Shown: in pieces, positions 25,415 through 34,395 of the stretch
Layout of the letters: each line of letters begins with the position of its first letter
How positions within the stretch are numbered: position 1 is the first letter of the stretch
Assembly (NCBI RefSeq): GCF_000316515.1
Contig: NC_019675.1
Coordinates: forward strand, 1,885,964 to 1,949,963
DNA length: 64,000 bases
From: Cyanobium gracile PCC 6307
GTDB taxonomy: Bacteria; Cyanobacteriota; Cyanobacteriia; PCC-6307; Cyanobiaceae
Direction: 5' to 3'
Notes under the pieces: generated by a model
Databases searched by the model: none
Told to the model about the DNA's origin: nothing
What the model saw: only the letters and a program-made list of their open reading frames with translations
Position numbers and translations under genes: made by a program

Positions 25415-26413
25415 ATGCCCGCCACGGTCACCGTCGCCGCCGCCCAGATCCGTCCGGTGCTTTTCAGCCTGGAGGGATCGGTGGCGCGGGTGGTCGCGGC
25501 CATGGAGGAGGCCGCCGCGGCCGGGGCCCAGCTGATCGTCTTCCCTGAGACGTTCCTGCCTTACTACCCCTACTTCTCCTTCGTGGAGCCGCCGGTGCTG
25601 ATGGGCAAGTCGCACCTGAAGCTCTACGAGCAGGCGGTGACGGTGCCCGGCCCGTCCCTGGGCCGCATCGCCGCCGCCGCCCGCCAGCTCGGCCTGCACG
25701 TGCTGCTGGGCATCAACGAGCGCGACGGGGGCAGCCTCTACAACGCCCAGCTGCTGATCGATGCGGCCGGTGAGCTGGTGCTGAAGCGCCGCAAGCTCAC
25801 CCCCACGTATCACGAGCGGATGGTGTGGGGCCAGGGGGACGGGGCCGGCCTCCAGGTGGTGCCCACCGCCCTCGGGCGCATCGGTGCCCTGGCCTGCTGG
25901 GAGCACTACAACCCCCTGGCCCGCTTCAGCCTGATGGCCCAGGGCGAGGAGATCCACTGCGCCCAGTTCCCCGGGTCGCTGGTGGGGCCGATCTTCGCCG
26001 AACAGACCGCCGTCACCCTGCGCCACCACGCCCTCGAGGCCGGCTGCTTCGTGGTGTCCTCCACCGCCTGGCTGGAGCCGGAAGACATCGAACGCATCAC
26101 CCCGGACCCGGTGCTGCAGAAGGCCTGCCAGGGGGGCTGCCACACGGCGGTGATCAGCCCGGAGGGCCGCTACCTGGCCGGGCCGCTGCCCGATGGCGAG
26201 GGGCTGGCCATCGCCGAACTCGACCTGAGCCTGATCACCAAACGCAAACGCATGATGGACAGCGTCGGCCACTACAGCCGCCCGGATCTGCTGGGGCTGC
26301 TGATCGACCGCAGCCCCGCCCGCCAGCTGCATGAACGCCCCCCCGAGCCGGGGATCAACGGCTTCGAGGCGGCTCCGGGCCTGCCGGTGCTGGAGGAACT
26401 GCACCATGGCTGA
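25415..26413 (+). CDS. Nit1-type nitrilase
   Basis: Carbon-nitrogen hydrolase converting a nitrile to an acid and ammonia, 332 aa. The Glu-Lys-Cys triad is visible: E45 in [11 protein letters not shown]127 in [11 protein letters not shown] and C161 in [11 protein letters not shown]. The CWEHY sequence and the N-terminal PYYPYFSF stretch are typical of Nit1C nitrilases. Work on Pseudomonas links Nit1C to growth on cyanide. It abuts the upstream Sll0783-type gene and overlaps the radical SAM gene by 8 bp. Confidence 0.93.
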   Translation: MPATVTVAAAQIRPVLFSLEGSVARVVAAMEEAAAAGAQLIVFPETFLPYYPYFSFVEPPVLMGKSHLKLYEQAVTVPGPSLGRIAAAARQLGLHVLLGINERDGGSLYNAQLLIDAAGELVLKRRKLTPTYHERMVWGQGDGAGLQVVPTALGRIGALACWEHYNPLARFSLMAQGEEIHCAQFPGSLVGPIFAEQTAVTLRHHALEAGCFVVSSTAWLEPEDIERITPDPVLQKACQGGCHTAVISPEGRYLAGPLPDGEGLAIAELDLSLITKRKRMMDSVGHYSRPDLLGLLIDRSPARQLHERPPEPGINGFEAAPGLPVLEELHHG

Positions 26414-27545
26414 GCACGATCGCCGCGCCCTGGGCCGCCGGCTCACCGAACTGCAGGTGCGCGGGGTGGTCGACCCGGCGGTGCCGGGCAACCCCGGCCG
26501 CCGCGGCGGGGCGGGCCCCTCCGATCACCGCGCCCTCAGCATCGACGGCACCACCGTGATGGTGCCCGTCTACAACGCCCTGGCCGGCACTTCGCCCTAC
26601 CGGCTGGGTACCAGCGCCGAAGGCGACCTGCAGGTGAGCGGCACGGGTGCAGCGGCAGGCGGCGCCACCGGGGCCCTGGCCGTGGAGACCCCGCCCGAGC
26701 CGCGCTTCTACGGCCTGGCCACCGCCGAGGGCATCCCCTACCGCTCGATCGCCCTGCTGCACGGCCGGGACGTGCTGGCCACCACCCTCCTGCAGACCTG
26801 CATCCGCTTTCGCGACCGCACCCAGTCGTGCCAGTTCTGCGCCATCGAGCAGTCGCTGGAGGATGGCCGCACCCTCGTGCGAAAGACGCCGGAGCAGGTG
26901 GCGGAGGTGGCCGAGGCGGCGGTGCGTCTCGATGGCGTGCGCCAGCTGGTGCTCACCACCGGCACCCCCAACAGCGACGACCGGGGCGCCCGGCTGATGG
27001 CCGAGACCGCCGCCGCCGTCAAGGCCCGGGTGGCCCTGCCGATCCAGGCCCAGTGCGAACCCCCCGAAGACCCGGCCTGGTACCGGCGCATGAAGGACGC
27101 CGGCGTCGACAGCCTCGGCATGCACCTGGAAGTGGTGGAAGAAGAAGTGCGGCGGCGGATCCTGCCGGGCAAATCGGAGCTGGGGCTGGAGCGCTACATG
27201 GAGGCCTTCGCCGAAGCCGTGGCGGTGTTCGGCCGCGGCCAGGTGTCCACCTACCTGCTGGCCGGCCTGGGGGACAGCGCCGATGCGCTGATCGCGGTGA
27301 GCGAGCGGCTGATCGCCCTGGGCGTCTACCCCTTCGTGGTGCCCTTCGTGCCGATCGCCGGCACCCCCCTGGAGGCCCATCCCGCCCCCTCCACCGACTT
27401 CATGGTGGCGGTGTACACGGCGGTGGGCGACCGGTTGCGGGCCTCCGACCTCAGGTCCGAGGCCATGGCGGCCGGCTGCGCCAAGTGCGGCGCCTGTTCG
27501 GCCCTGTCCCTGTTCGAAGCCGGTCCCGAGCCGGGCACCCCCTGA
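26406..27545 (+). CDS. Nit1C radical SAM protein (MSMEG_0568-type)
   Basis: 379 aa from ATG 26406, which overlaps the nitrilase stop by 8 bp. The Fe-S cysteines are arranged as C132-x9-C142-x2-C145 ([15 protein letters not shown]), not the usual Cx3Cx2[15 protein letters not shown] and [19 protein letters not shown] follow as in radical SAM barrels, and a second cysteine group CAKCGAC closes the C-terminus, possibly another cluster. The family is tied to Nit1C; the reaction is unknown. Confidence 0.88.
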   Translation: MAEHDRRALGRRLTELQVRGVVDPAVPGNPGRRGGAGPSDHRALSIDGTTVMVPVYNALAGTSPYRLGTSAEGDLQVSGTGAAAGGATGALAVETPPEPRFYGLATAEGIPYRSIALLHGRDVLATTLLQTCIRFRDRTQSCQFCAIEQSLEDGRTLVRKTPEQVAEVAEAAVRLDGVRQLVLTTGTPNSDDRGARLMAETAAAVKARVALPIQAQCEPPEDPAWYRRMKDAGVDSLGMHLEVVEEEVRRRILPGKSELGLERYMEAFAEAVAVFGRGQVSTYLLAGLGDSADALIAVSERLIALGVYPFVVPFVPIAGTPLEAHPAPSTDFMVAVYTAVGDRLRASDLRSEAMAAGCAKCGACSALSLFEAGPEPGTP

Positions 27546-27553
27546 GCGCGGCC

Positions 27554-28186
27554 ATGTTCTTCATCGACCCCTCCAGCCACGACATCGGCCGCAGCGCCAG
27601 CTCGGCGCCGGCCGCCTTCACCCCCTCGGTGCGGCGGGGGGTGGCGATCGAGGCCGAGGACTTCCGCCTCTCGCCGACGGCCAGCTCCCAGCGCTTCTCC
27701 TTCCATCTGCTGCGGCGCGGCACGCCCCTGGAGGAGGGCTACTGGCAGCTGCGCAGCGCCATCTTCTGCCAGGAGCAGCATCTGTTCGAGGCCACCGACC
27801 GGGATGAGAAGGATGGCCACGCCTATCCCATCGCCGCCCTTGACCACAGCGCCGGCAGCGGCAGCGGCGTGGTGGGGGTGGTGCGGATCCTGGAGGAGCG
27901 GCCCCGCCTCTGGTACGGCGGCCGGCTCGGGGTGCACGGCGACCACCGCCGCCACAACCAGATCGGCAAGGGCCTGATCTGGAAGGCGGTGACGACAGCC
28001 AACGGCTGGGGCTGCGACCGCTTCCTGGCCACGGTGCAACTTCAGAACGTGCGCTTCTTCCAGCGCCTGCACTGGACCTCGATCGACACGCTGGAGATCC
28101 GCGGCCTGCCCCACCACCTGATGGAGGCCGATCTCTCCTATTACCAGCCCGGCCACGAACGCCGCCCCCTGGTGGCGGCGGCGTGA
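27554..28186 (+). CDS. Nit1C GNAT N-acetyltransferase (Sll0786/MSMEG_0567-type)
   Basis: 210 aa. FHLLRRGTPLEEGYWQLR and FCQEQHLFEATDRDEKDGHA are family-specific, and the GNAT acetyl-CoA segment is RLGVHGDHRRHNQIGKGLIW, followed by a Cys-Asp-Arg-Phe strand (GCDRFLATVQLQNVRFFQRL). It begins 8 bp after the radical SAM stop and overlaps the next gene by 4 bp (GTGA). The substrate is not known. Confidence 0.87.
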   Translation: MFFIDPSSHDIGRSASSAPAAFTPSVRRGVAIEAEDFRLSPTASSQRFSFHLLRRGTPLEEGYWQLRSAIFCQEQHLFEATDRDEKDGHAYPIAALDHSAGSGSGVVGVVRILEERPRLWYGGRLGVHGDHRRHNQIGKGLIWKAVTTANGWGCDRFLATVQLQNVRFFQRLHWTSIDTLEIRGLPHHLMEADLSYYQPGHERRPLVAAA

Positions 28187-29181
28187 GTCGCCCCGGGCCG
28201 CAGGATCCTGATCTGGCGGCCCTCGCCGACCGGCTGCGCCGCCTGGGCGGGCTCACCGGCAAGACCGACATCCAGCCCCCGGCGGCCACCTTCCCCCACC
28301 AGCCCTTTCCCGAGCTGGGTCCCGCCGCGGCCCTCGGCGACGACGCCGCCCTGCTGCCGCCGGTGGCCACGCCGCTGCTGCTGGCCAGTGAGGGCCTGGA
28401 CCCGGCCCTGGTGGCCGCCGACCCCTGGTTCGCCGGCTGGTGCGGCGTTCTGGTGAACCTCAGCGACATTGCGGCGATGGGCGGCAGGCCGATCGCGGTG
28501 GTGAACAGCCTCTGGTGCCGCAGCGCCGCCCAGGCGGAACCGATCCTGGCGGGCCTGCGCCGGGCCTCGGAGGTGTTCGGGGTGCCGGTGGTGGGGGGCC
28601 ACACCAACCTGCACAGCCCCTACGACGCCCTGGCGGTGGCGGTGCTGGGCACGGCCGCCGGCCCGGTGCTCTCGGCCCGCGCCGCCCGTCCCGGCGACCA
28701 CTGCCACCTGCTGATCGACCCGAACGGCGGCTTCCGCGGCGACTCCCTGTGCTGGGATGCGGCCACAGGTGCCGACCCCGCCCGGCTGCGGCGCCAGCTG
28801 GCCCTGATGGCGGCTCTGGCGGCCGATGGGAGCGTCCATGCCGCCAAGGACATCAGCATGGGCGGCCTGGTGGGCACCGCCGCCATGGTCTGCGAGGCGG
28901 CCGGCTGCGGCCTGACCCTGGAACTGGGGGCGATCCAGCCCCCTGCGGGGGTGGCGCTGGAGCCCTGGCTCACCTGCTTCCCCAGCTTCGGCTTCCTGCT
29001 GGCCGCCCGGCCCGATCAGGAGGGCCGGCTGGCGGAGCGGGTCGCCGTCTGCGGCGGCCTGCTGCTGGCGCGGATCGGCACGTTCACGGCGGAGCGGCGG
29101 CTGGTGCTGGCGGCGGGGGGGCAGCAGGAGACGATCTGGCGCGGAGAGGCGCCGCTCACCGGCTTCGGGGCGCTGCCCTGA
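28183..29181 (+). CDS. Nit1C AIR-synthase-like protein (Sll0787-type)
   Basis: 332 aa with the PurM/AIR synthase fold. The N-terminal half has ALGDDAALLPPVATPLLLAS, LVNLSDIAAMGGRPIAVVN and VPVVGGHTNLHSPYDAL; the C-terminal half has AAKDISMGGLVGTAAMVCEA. Family members (PurM, SelD, ThiL, HypE) activate substrates with ATP; this subset is tied to Nit1C and its substrate is unknown. The GTG start overlaps the GNAT stop by 4 bp. Confidence 0.88.
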   Translation: MSRPGPQDPDLAALADRLRRLGGLTGKTDIQPPAATFPHQPFPELGPAAALGDDAALLPPVATPLLLASEGLDPALVAADPWFAGWCGVLVNLSDIAAMGGRPIAVVNSLWCRSAAQAEPILAGLRRASEVFGVPVVGGHTNLHSPYDALAVAVLGTAAGPVLSARAARPGDHCHLLIDPNGGFRGDSLCWDAATGADPARLRRQLALMAALAADGSVHAAKDISMGGLVGTAAMVCEAAGCGLTLELGAIQPPAGVALEPWLTCFPSFGFLLAARPDQEGRLAERVAVCGGLLLARIGTFTAERRLVLAAGGQQETIWRGEAPLTGFGALP

Positions 29182-29270
29182 TCGTGCTGTCGTGATCAAC
29201 CTGTCGTGATCGCCACCGCAACCGGGATGGCCCCCGCTCACAATGGCCTCGCTGGGTGGTGGGGGGCGCC

Positions 29271-29546
29271 ATGCCGGAAGTGGAGCTGATGCTGGAATGG
29301 CCGGACGGGGGCAGGAGCCGCCTCTATTCCCCCTCCACCGTGATCCTCAAGCACCTCGCCCCGGGCCAGACCGTGACGGTGGCGGAGCTGCGGGCCAGGG
29401 GCACCCTGGCGCTGCGGCAGGCCTCCGAGCGGGTGCGGGCCCGCTACGGCTTCGCCTGCACCCGGGCCGATGAGGAGGAACGGCGCCTGCTGGAGCAGGC
29501 GGCAGTCTTCGCGGCCGAGGAGCTGGTGCACGTTCAGAGCGCCTAG
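29271..29546 (+). CDS. Nit1C small protein (MSMEG_0570-type)
   Basis: 91 aa. EVELMLEWPDGGRSRLYSPS and LRQASERVRARYGFACTRAD are the conserved blocks of the small MSMEG_0570 family, always found with Nit1C. The C-terminal helix is acidic. It starts at ATG 29271, 89 bp after the AIR-synthase-like gene, and ends tail-to-tail with the TMEM175-type gene. Its function is unknown; with this gene the cluster has all seven usual members. Confidence 0.88.
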   Translation: MPEVELMLEWPDGGRSRLYSPSTVILKHLAPGQTVTVAELRARGTLALRQASERVRARYGFACTRADEEERRLLEQAAVFAAEELVHVQSA

Positions 29547-30118
29547 TCGGACAGCACCCGCTCAATGCGGCGATCGGGGATCAGCCACATCAGGGCCACC
29601 AGCGCATAGATCGCCTGGGCGATGGCCGGAGAGCGCAGGCTGGCGAGCATCGCCACCAGGTAGAGCGTCAGGGAGGTGTGCCCCTTCCAGTCGCGGCCCA
29701 CGGCGCGGCGCAGCAGGGAGTCGGGGCCCTGGGCGGCGATGATCTGCTCCTGCAAGATGAAGTAGGCCGTGGCCGCCATGACCATGACGGCCCCGTAAAG
29801 GGCGGCCGGCGCGACCGCCCGGTGGTTCTGGCCCATCCAGCCGGTGGCGAAGGGCACCAGCGACAACCAGAACAACACATGGAGGTTGGCCAGCAGGACG
29901 GGACCACTCACACGCTTGAGGGTGTGGAGCATGTGGTGATGGTTGTTCCAGTAAATGCCCACATAAACGAAGCTCAGCAGATAGCTGAGGAAGACGGGGA
30001 TCAAGGGGACAAGGGCCCCCGGTTCAGTGTCGTGGGGCACCTTGATCTCCAGCACCATGATCGTGATGACGATCGCCAGGACGCCGTCGCTGAAGGCCTC
30101 CATTCGATTGGTGTTCAA
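29543..30118 (-). CDS. TMEM175/DUF1211 family membrane protein (putative potassium channel)
   Basis: 191 aa with six hydrophobic segments. The signature RMEAFSDGVLAIVITIMVLE begins the first helix, as in bacterial TMEM175 channels, where the FSD motif is essential. LSYLLSFVYVGIYWNNHHHM is the second family block. I chose TTG at 30118 because it keeps the arginine before FSD; an ATG at 30103 would remove it. Bacterial members conduct potassium weakly. 30119-30327 shows nothing recognisable. Confidence 0.82.
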   Translation of the reverse strand: MNTNRMEAFSDGVLAIVITIMVLEIKVPHDTEPGALVPLIPVFLSYLLSFVYVGIYWNNHHHMLHTLKRVSGPVLLANLHVLFWLSLVPFATGWMGQNHRAVAPAALYGAVMVMAATAYFILQEQIIAAQGPDSLLRRAVGRDWKGHTSLTLYLVAMLASLRSPAIAQAIYALVALMWLIPDRRIERVLSD

Positions 30119-30327
30119 GGCGGCCTGCAAGCGGATCTGGCTGCTTATGGCAGCAACGACGCAGACTGCTGCAGAAATGAGATGAATCTCTACAAAGCCC
30201 AGACCGCCTGACACCACTGAACAGCGGCCGGACGCCGCCTCCTGCGGCTCCGGATGGCGGCCAACGGCTTCTTCGCGGGGCTGCGCACTCAGTAGAGAAG
30301 GGGTGGACCACCGCAAAGCAAGATCCA

Positions 30328-30681
30328 ATGACACATCGCATCCGAAAACGTCTCTTCAGCCTCGCCTCCATGGCGGCGCTGGTGATCTCCCTGATGATCC
30401 AATGGCCTGCCATGGCGATGGCCAGCCATGCAAGCTCCATCATCCCCGTCACCATCGCCACCATGTCCGACAAGATGGGCGCCAAAGCCAAGGAAGCCCA
30501 AGGCAAGATGGAATCGGCCTACGGCGAAATCACCGGCGATTCCGGCCGCCAGGTGAAGGGCAAAGCCAAGCAGGTGCAGGCTTCCGCCATGAACGCGAAA
30601 GAAGCCGTGAAGGACGGCACCAAGGCCGCGGCCCGCAAGGCCAGTGACGCCGCCGACAAACTGGCGAACAAGATCAAGTAA
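30328..30681 (+). CDS. CsbD-like stress protein with N-terminal signal segment
   Basis: 117 aa. The first 35 residues form a hydrophobic leader (LFSLASMAALVISLMIQWP); the remainder is the CsbD repeat KMGAKAKEAQGKMESAYGEI and GDSGRQVKGKAKQVQASA, rich in lysine and alanine. CsbD proteins are general-stress proteins of unknown biochemical role; a leader is unusual in the family and implies an extracytoplasmic version. It is followed by a short lmo0937-type gene. Confidence 0.85.
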   Translation: MTHRIRKRLFSLASMAALVISLMIQWPAMAMASHASSIIPVTIATMSDKMGAKAKEAQGKMESAYGEITGDSGRQVKGKAKQVQASAMNAKEAVKDGTKAAARKASDAADKLANKIK

Positions 30682-30750
30682 ACGGCCCATCAGATCACTG
30701 GCCCATCCACCCACGCGTCACTAACGCATCACCACCCAAAGGAGGACCCC

Positions 30751-30897
30751 ATGCTGGAATCAATTGCCGTCATTCTGGTGATTCTCTGGCTGCTCGGACT
30801 GGTGACGTCCTACACCATGGGCGGCCTGATCCATCTGCTTCTGGTGATCGCCCTGATCGTGATCGCGGCCCGACTGATCAGTGGTCGGACCGTATGA
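30751..30897 (+). CDS. Small two-span membrane protein, lmo0937 family
   Basis: 48 aa (MLESIAVILVILWLLGLVTS at the N-terminus, then a second helix after YTMGGLIHLLL), matching the lmo0937 family of tiny stress-associated membrane proteins. A strong ribosome site (AAAGGAGG at 30738-30745) precedes the ATG by 5 bp. It ends 19 bp before the tail of the convergent sigma factor gene. Confidence 0.85.
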   Translation: MLESIAVILVILWLLGLVTSYTMGGLIHLLLVIALIVIAARLISGRTV

Positions 30898-30916
30898 CGT
30901 GCCAGCGGCGGGCGGA

Positions 30917-31747
30917 TCAGCGTTCCTCCGCCAGGCAACGGCGCAGCGTCAGCAGGGCCTTGCGCTCCAGATGCTGCACCTTGTGCTTGGACAGGCCGAT
31001 GCCCTCGCCGATCTTCGCCAGCGACAGGGACGCGGCGTCGGCATAGCGAAGACGCAGCACCCGGCGCTCCAGAGGGGACAGCCGGGTGAGGGCACGGTGC
31101 AGCCACAGGTAATCCTCCTGAAGGCCGGGCTCGGAGGGATCACCGATCAGATCCTTCAGACTCACGTCCCCGTCGGTGTTACCCAGGGCCTGATCGAGAG
31201 AGAGGGTCTGCAGGTCGTGGGAGGCCTGGAGCACGGTTTCCAGCCGTCGCGGGCTCTCCCCCAGTTGGATGCCGATCGCGGCCAGCGTCAGGGGTTCCGG
31301 GGAGGCATGGCGCAGGGCATGCACCTTGCGGGCCAGGGCCGCCATCTGGGGCGGCACCCGGATCAGGCCGGTCGTTTCCTGGAGATGGCGGTGCACCGCC
31401 TGGCGGATCCACCAGGAGCCATAGGTGGAGAACCGATAGCCTCGCTCGGGCAGGAAACGCTCCACCGCATGGATCAGGCCGAGATTGCCGGCCTGCACCA
31501 CATCCATCGGATCCAGATGCATCTGCCGGATGCGGTTGTGCTGCTGCTTGCAGATCGAGACCACCAGGCGCAGGTTGCCCGTGACCATGCGGGCAAAGGC
31601 CCGGCGGCCTCGCCGTTCCTCGCTGGGGGCCGGCGCTGGCCGGGAGCGCCAGTCCTGCACCATGGCTCCAAGGTGCAGTTCCTCGGAAGGCGTCAGCAGA
31701 GGGATACGACCGATGCTGCGCAAATAGTCCCCAAAACAATCTGACAT
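30917..31747 (-). CDS. RNA polymerase sigma factor, sigma-70 family (group 2 type)
   Basis: 276 aa without region 1.1. Region 1.2 is seen at residues 5-35, region 2 in NLRLVVSICKQQHNR ... DVVQAGNLGLIHAVERF ... RFSTYGSWWIRQAVHRHL, region 3 in the middle, and region 4 in LSPLERRVLRLRYADAASLS and IGEGIGLSKHKVQHLERKAL. This fits a group 2 (SigB/C/D/E-like) non-essential sigma factor. It lies among small stress membrane proteins, so a stress regulon is plausible. No anti-sigma gene is adjacent. Confidence 0.92.
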   Translation of the reverse strand: MSDCFGDYLRSIGRIPLLTPSEELHLGAMVQDWRSRPAPAPSEERRGRRAFARMVTGNLRLVVSICKQQHNRIRQMHLDPMDVVQAGNLGLIHAVERFLPERGYRFSTYGSWWIRQAVHRHLQETTGLIRVPPQMAALARKVHALRHASPEPLTLAAIGIQLGESPRRLETVLQASHDLQTLSLDQALGNTDGDVSLKDLIGDPSEPGLQEDYLWLHRALTRLSPLERRVLRLRYADAASLSLAKIGEGIGLSKHKVQHLERKALLTLRRCLAEER

Positions 31748-31978
31748 GGCGACCAGAAAAGAGGGACATTCATGACCCTAGAGCTGGCAGGATCTGCGCC
31801 ACGAGCGATGTTTGCTTCTGCAGCTGATCCGCAGCACACAGATGCAGGAAACGACGAAGGTGTAGTCTAAGTTTTGTATTCGATGCAGCCTTTTTATTCG
31901 GGCTGCACCGAGAACAGAAGGCAGGGGTGCCACGGCCGGCTGTGATTGGTCCAGATTCAACCAACAGGAGAACGCATC

Positions 31979-32170
31979 ATGTCGCTGATTTCGCTCATCA
32001 TCACCCTGATCGTCGTCGGGGTCCTGCTGTGGCTCGTCAACAACTACATCCCCATGGACGGGAAGATCAAACGGATCCTGAACATCGTCGTGGTGGTCGC
32101 CGTCGTGGTGTGGCTCCTCAACATCCTTGGCCTGATGGATTCGCTGCGCAACATCCGCATCGGCAGATGA
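31979..32170 (+). CDS. Small two-span membrane protein, Thivi_2564 family
   Basis: 63 aa. Two hydrophobic helices (LIITLIVVGVLLWLVNNYIP and ILNIVVVVAVVVWLLNIL) are joined by MDGKIKR, the pattern of the Thivi_2564 family. CAGGAG at 31963-31968 is the ribosome site. Function unknown. It is separated from the sigma factor start by 231 bp of intergenic DNA in which only a weak AT-rich stretch (31860-31900) stands out. Confidence 0.85.
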   Translation: MSLISLIITLIVVGVLLWLVNNYIPMDGKIKRILNIVVVVAVVVWLLNILGLMDSLRNIRIGR

Positions 32171-32189
32171 GGGCCAGCCCGTGAGTGGC

Positions 32190-32209
32190 AGCCCCATCAC
32201 GGTGGGGCT
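32190..32209 (+). terminator. Possible terminator hairpin after the Thivi_2564-type gene
   Basis: AGCCCCA (32190-32196) pairs with TGGGGCT (32203-32209) across six bases, followed by only two T residues. It ends 24 bp before the DUF421 gene. Weak. Confidence 0.35.
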
Positions 32210-32233
32210 TCACGATGGAGCGTCTGCCCAGCG

Positions 32234-32716
32234 ATGCATCCCATGACGCATCTTTCCATCCCCATCTGGGAGTTCGTCTTCCGTGGTGCCGTTGTCTATA
32301 TCTTTCTGCTGGTTCTCCTGCGCCTGACAGGGAAACGCCAGGTCGGCCAGCTCGCCACCTTTGATCTGGTGCTGCTGCTGATCCTGTCGAATGCCGTCCA
32401 GAACTCCATGAATGGCGGCGACAACTCGCTGGCCGGAGGTCTGATCTCCGCCGTCACGCTGATTGTCCTGAACCATCTCGTTGGGGCGGCGACAAGTTCC
32501 AGCAAAGCCATCGAGATGTTCGTGGAGGGTCGACCCCAGGTGCTGGTCCATAACGGCAGGGTCTATGGCGACGTGCTCCGGCGCTCGCAGCTGACCAGGA
32601 ATGAACTGGATGCCGCGATCCGATCGGCCGGCTGCACCGCTGCGGACAACGTGCACCTGGCCATCCTGGAGAACAACGGCTCGATCACGGTGCTCCCGAG
32701 ACCTCACCCCTCCTGA
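32234..32716 (+). CDS. DUF421 domain membrane protein (YetF-like)
   Basis: 160 aa. Three N-terminal helices include the family pattern RLTGKRQVGQLATFDLVLLL (conserved GKRQ-x-G-Q-L) and ILSNAVQNSMNGGDNSLAGG. The C-terminal cytoplasmic domain contains VLVHNGRVYGDVLRRSQLTR and ends with VHLAILENNGSITVLP, a normal full-length family member. Function is not established; members are common in spore-forming and stress-related contexts. It ends 3'-to-3' with a DUF3122 gene (13-bp overlap). Confidence 0.87.
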   Translation: MHPMTHLSIPIWEFVFRGAVVYIFLLVLLRLTGKRQVGQLATFDLVLLLILSNAVQNSMNGGDNSLAGGLISAVTLIVLNHLVGAATSSSKAIEMFVEGRPQVLVHNGRVYGDVLRRSQLTRNELDAAIRSAGCTAADNVHLAILENNGSITVLPRPHPS

Positions 32717-33240
32717 ACCGTGGCTGCGGGGATGGACGAGGCGTGCAGGGCCTGGGTTTCCTCCGGGCCCAGCACCATCTCCGCCGAATCCTCTCCCGCC
32801 AGGGGCAGGCTGAGGACCAGGGGCAGGGCGTCACTGGGGCGGGGCAGCAGGTCGGCCATGTCGAACTGGGCCGAACTCTCCGGCAGGGGGCCGGTCCCGG
32901 CCGCCACCAGCTCCTCGCTGCGATTGGCCAGGGTCCAGGAGCCGCCGACCCCGTCGCTGAGCAGCAGGGGCCGGCTGTGGTCGACGGCGATGCCCGGGGT
33001 GAGGGCACTGAGGCGCAGGCGCTCGCCGCTGGGGTAGGCGGGATCGGGCTGCTCGAAGATCCGCAGCGACCAGCGGTTGTCGTCCCGGTCGCGCAGGCTC
33101 CAGCGCTGGCCGTCGTCGGCCCCGGCCTGGCCCGGCGCCAGGGTCAGCAGCAGCACCAGCAGCAGAGCCGCCAGCGACGCCACCCAGGGCCGCACGCCGC
33201 TGGCGGGGGCGCCCGAAACAGGTTGAGCAGAAGCACGCAT
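32704..33240 (-). CDS. DUF3122 family secreted protein
   Basis: 178 aa with a signal peptide (hydrophobic [20 protein letters not shown], residues about 19-38). The mature protein has the cyanobacterial DUF3122 pattern [18 protein letters not shown], with a beta-rich body ending in aspartate/leucine-rich segments. Start at ATG 33240 (MRASAQP). Likely periplasmic or lipid-bound; the function is unknown. It is divergent from the psbA pseudogene. Confidence 0.8.
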   Translation of the reverse strand: MRASAQPVSGAPASGVRPWVASLAALLLVLLLTLAPGQAGADDGQRWSLRDRDDNRWSLRIFEQPDPAYPSGERLRLSALTPGIAVDHSRPLLLSDGVGGSWTLANRSEELVAAGTGPLPESSAQFDMADLLPRPSDALPLVLSLPLAGEDSAEMVLGPEETQALHASSIPAATVQEG

Positions 33241-33367
33241 GGGGAGCAGCCCCGGCACGGGGTCATTCAACGTTATCGTTTTATCGTCCGATAGCCGCAA
33301 GCGGCATGGTCGCAAGGCATTGTCGTTGCCCGTCGCTCCCGGTCGATCCATCTTCGGATGTCCTGCC

Positions 33368-34349
33368 ATGACTCTCACCACCCTGTCGCGTTCCGGGGGC
33401 CATCCCTGGGATCGCTTCAAGAATTGGGTCACCAGCACCGAGAACCGCCTCTACGTGGGCTGGTTCGGCGTGCTGATGATCCCCACCCTGCTCACGGCCA
33501 CCGTCTGCTTCTCTGTCGAGAAGGCTGCGCCTACGTGATCGCCTTCATCGCCGCCCCGCCCGTCGACATCGACGGCATCCGTGAGCCCGTCTCCGGCGGC
33601 CTTACCAGCTGATCATCTTCCACGTCCTGATCGGCATCTACTGCTGGATGGGCCGGGAGTGGGAGCTCAGCTACCGCCTGGGGATACGTCCCTGGATCGC
33701 CGTGGCCTACAGCGCCCCGGTGGGTGCCGCCACGGCTGTGCTGCTGGTGTATGCCATCGGCCAGGGGTCCTTCTTCGATCCCATGCCCCTGGGTATCTCC
33801 GGCACCTTCAACTTCATGCTGGTGCTGCAGGCGGAGCACAACGTGCTCATGCATCCCTCCCACATGCTCGGCGTTGCCGGGGTGTTCGGCGGCGCCCTGT
33901 TCTCCGCCATGCACGGCTCGCTCGTCACCAGCTCCCTGGTGCGGGAGACCACCGAAACCGAGTCCCAGAACAGGGGCTACAAGTTCGGCCAGGAGGAGGA
34001 GACCTACAACATCGTGGCCGCCCATGGCTATTTCGGCCGGCTGATCTTCCAGTACGCCTCCTTCAACAACAGCCGCAGCCTCCACTTCTTCCTGGCGGCC
34101 TGGCCGGTGATCGGCATCTGGTTCGCCACCCTGGCGGTGATCAGCTTCTCCTTCAACGTGAACGGCTTCAACTTCAACCACTCCGTGCTCGATCACCGGG
34201 GCCGGGTGATCAACACCTGGGCCGACATCCTCAACCGCGGCGGCCTGGGCATCGAAGCCATCCACGAGCGCAACACCCACAACTTCCCCCTCGATCTGGC
34301 GGCCACCACCAGCACCACCGTGGCCCTCACGGCTCCGTCGATCGGTTAG
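33368..34349 (+). pseudogene. psbA: Disrupted psbA (photosystem II D1 protein, D1'-like variant)
   Basis: The frame opens with [17 protein letters not shown] and matches D1 through ATVCF48. A 23-bp insertion (33512-33534) then shifts the frame; the D1 sequence resumes at [21 protein letters not shown]. Codons for about residues 70-109 plus one base are missing at 33597-33601. The rest ([12 protein letters not shown] ... ALTAPSIG) is intact. In the surviving part the Mn-cluster and tyrosine residues (Y161, D170, E189, H190, H332, E333, D342, A344) and iron ligands remain. L158 and A286 replace Phe and Thr, which are marks of the low-oxygen D1' form. No full-length protein can be made as written. 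Confidence 0.9.
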
Positions 34350-34395
34350 TGGGGCTTTGAACCCCGCCCAGCCGTCGGCGCCCTGAGCCCTTGCC

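Noticed and set aside
29182-29270. Repeated TGTCGTGATC-like words before the MSMEG_0570-type gene
   Set aside because: Only two short copies, no symmetry beyond TGATCA-like words; not enough for an operator.
33512-33601. Group I intron or programmed frameshift in psbA
   Set aside because: The extra 23 bp is far too short for an intron, and the later 40-codon loss removes conserved D1 sequence, so loss of function is simpler.
33368-34349. Super-rogue D1 (ChlF) or sentinel D1
   Set aside because: Mn-cluster ligands (D170, E189, H332, E333, D342) remain in the surviving part, which those variants lack.
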